Shown here: in pieces, positions 63,543 through 64,000 of the stretch
Numbering within the stretch: position 1 is the first letter of the stretch
Layout: every line of letters begins with the position of its first letter
NCBI RefSeq assembly: GCF_000217795.1
Contig: NC_015681.1
Coordinates: 496,001 to 560,000, forward strand
Direction of reading: 5' to 3'
Source of the DNA: Thermodesulfatator indicus DSM 15286
Lineage (GTDB): Bacteria; Desulfobacterota; Thermodesulfobacteria; Thermodesulfobacteriales; Thermodesulfatatoraceae
Length of the DNA stretch: 64,000 nucleotides
The notes under the pieces: model-generated
What the model was told of the DNA's origin: nothing
Seen by the model: the letters and a program-made list of their open reading frames with translations, nothing else
The model's database searches: none
Made by a program: the position numbers and the translations under genes

Positions 63543-64000
63543 ATGAAGCGTAAGTTTTTAGCCCCTTCGCCTAAAATGGTAGCCGATAAAACCACTCCAC
63601 CTGAAGAAACTATATCTCGGGTAGAAAAAACCCTTAGGGCATTTGGTACGGGAATATTTTCTGAGCTAAAGCGTATAGATAAAGGTCGTTTAGGAATTCC
63701 TGTTTACCTGAGTCTTTACGGCACCACGGGAATTAACATCACTGGAAACATAAAACAAATGGGCAAGGGCTCTACAGAGGCCCTGGCCAAGGCCAGTGCT
63801 CTTATGGAGCTCGTAGAACGTTTTTCACTTTTTTCCACCATAAAGAGTGAAGCCTTTCCTGTGAAAACTTTGAGTGAAGAAAATACTATTTCTCTAGAAG
63901 TTTTACTTTCTTCGGTTATTGACCCAGATGAAGACGTAAAAGCCCAGGAAATATGCCGCAAGTTTTTACCCATAGTTCCCTTTCACTTAGCCGAAGCCTT
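63543..64000 (+). CDS. YcaO-domain protein (partial, runs off the right edge)
   Basis: The first 152 codons of a gene without stop in the window. KGRLGIPVYLSLYGTTG, then MGKGSTEALAKASALMELVERFSLF, marked by GKGSTEALAKASALMELVERF, matches the YcaO pattern in which the Glu and Ser/Ala helix line the ATP site. YcaO proteins activate amide backbones with ATP (azoline, thioamide) or assist RimO. GGGAGGAAAT precedes the ATG. No precursor peptide or TfuA gene is visible, so the subtype is open. Confidence 0.8.
   Translation, partial: MKRKFLAPSPKMVADKTTPPEETISRVEKTLRAFGTGIFSELKRIDKGRLGIPVYLSLYGTTGINITGNIKQMGKGSTEALAKASALMELVERFSLFSTIKSEAFPVKTLSEENTISLEVLLSSVIDPDEDVKAQEICRKFLPIVPFHLAEA

Overview
The window reads as chromosomal DNA of a thermophilic, strictly anaerobic, double-membraned bacterium. 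The best guess is a Thermodesulfobacteriota-type hydrogen-using organism such as a Thermodesulfatator relative. That guess is inference from content: periplasmic-type and cytosolic-type [FeFe] hydrogenases with complete HydE/F/G maturation, molybdate/tungstate uptake, TtuA (a thermophile-associated tRNA thiolase), two Hsp20 genes, a ThiD-ThiN fusion, a Tat system and a type IV pilus secretin operon. No taxonomic marker was searched.

Layout. 0-2.3 kb: end of a MinD-type ATPase, a NifX/NafY-family protein, then purK-purE. 2.3-3.8 kb: pyrE and argB on the minus strand. 3.9-6.5 kb: a RAYT (REP-associated tyrosine transposase) gene and a fetAB-like ABC pair, soaked in copies of a GGGACAGGC repeat. 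6.5-11.2 kb: an AmgK/MurU-like pair, tatA, tatC and transketolase. 11.2-11.8 kb: repeat-rich spacer. 11.8-14.7 kb: a PilS/PilR-like two-component pair. 15.1-19.3 kb: an AT-rich modA-modD-modB-modC operon with a ModE-type box far upstream. 19.3-29.8 kb: the [FeFe] hydrogenase island. It holds hydE-hydF, then an operon of a catalytic subunit, a Tat-type small subunit, a cytochrome b and a second catalytic subunit, then an attenuator-like leader, then a TM1266-type regulator, hydG, an 81-residue gene and an aspartase. 29.9-33.0 kb: an FmdE-like gene coupled to a BtuFCD/FecBCD-type importer. 33.1-39.3 kb: a complete rRNA operon on the minus strand (16S, tRNA-Ile, tRNA-Ala, 23S, 5S) that carries a RelE-type toxin gene and a partner gene between 23S and 5S. 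39.4-44.0 kb: a hypothetical protein, a peptide-binding protein, ttuA and a YihY-family protein. 44.1-48.5 kb: pilMNOPQ. 48.6-51.1 kb: lepA and lepB. 51.3-57.2 kb: a GNAT/FeeM-like gene facing the operon thiDN-gatC-gatA-small protein-HDOD-GGDEF. 57.3-62.3 kb: a SagB-like oxidoreductase, a GT9 enzyme, and a minus-strand operon of phosphodiesterase, HyuA-like protein and FlgO-like protein. 62.4-64 kb: two hsp20 genes and the start of a YcaO gene.

How the genes work together. HydE, HydF and HydG build the H-cluster for both hydrogenase subunits. The TatA/TatC pair could export the small-subunit/large-subunit heterodimer, and the cytochrome b could take its electrons into the membrane. The two uptake systems probably feed metal-cofactor enzymes elsewhere in the genome. 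PilS/PilR-like regulators and pilMNOPQ point to type IV pili.

The most notable signals are: the toxin-antitoxin module inside an rRNA operon; the RAYT gene with a dispersed REP-like family; the bistable leader in front of the TM1266-hydG-aspartase operon; and the paired hydrogenase operon, in which the second subunit has lost its [2Fe-2S] ligands.
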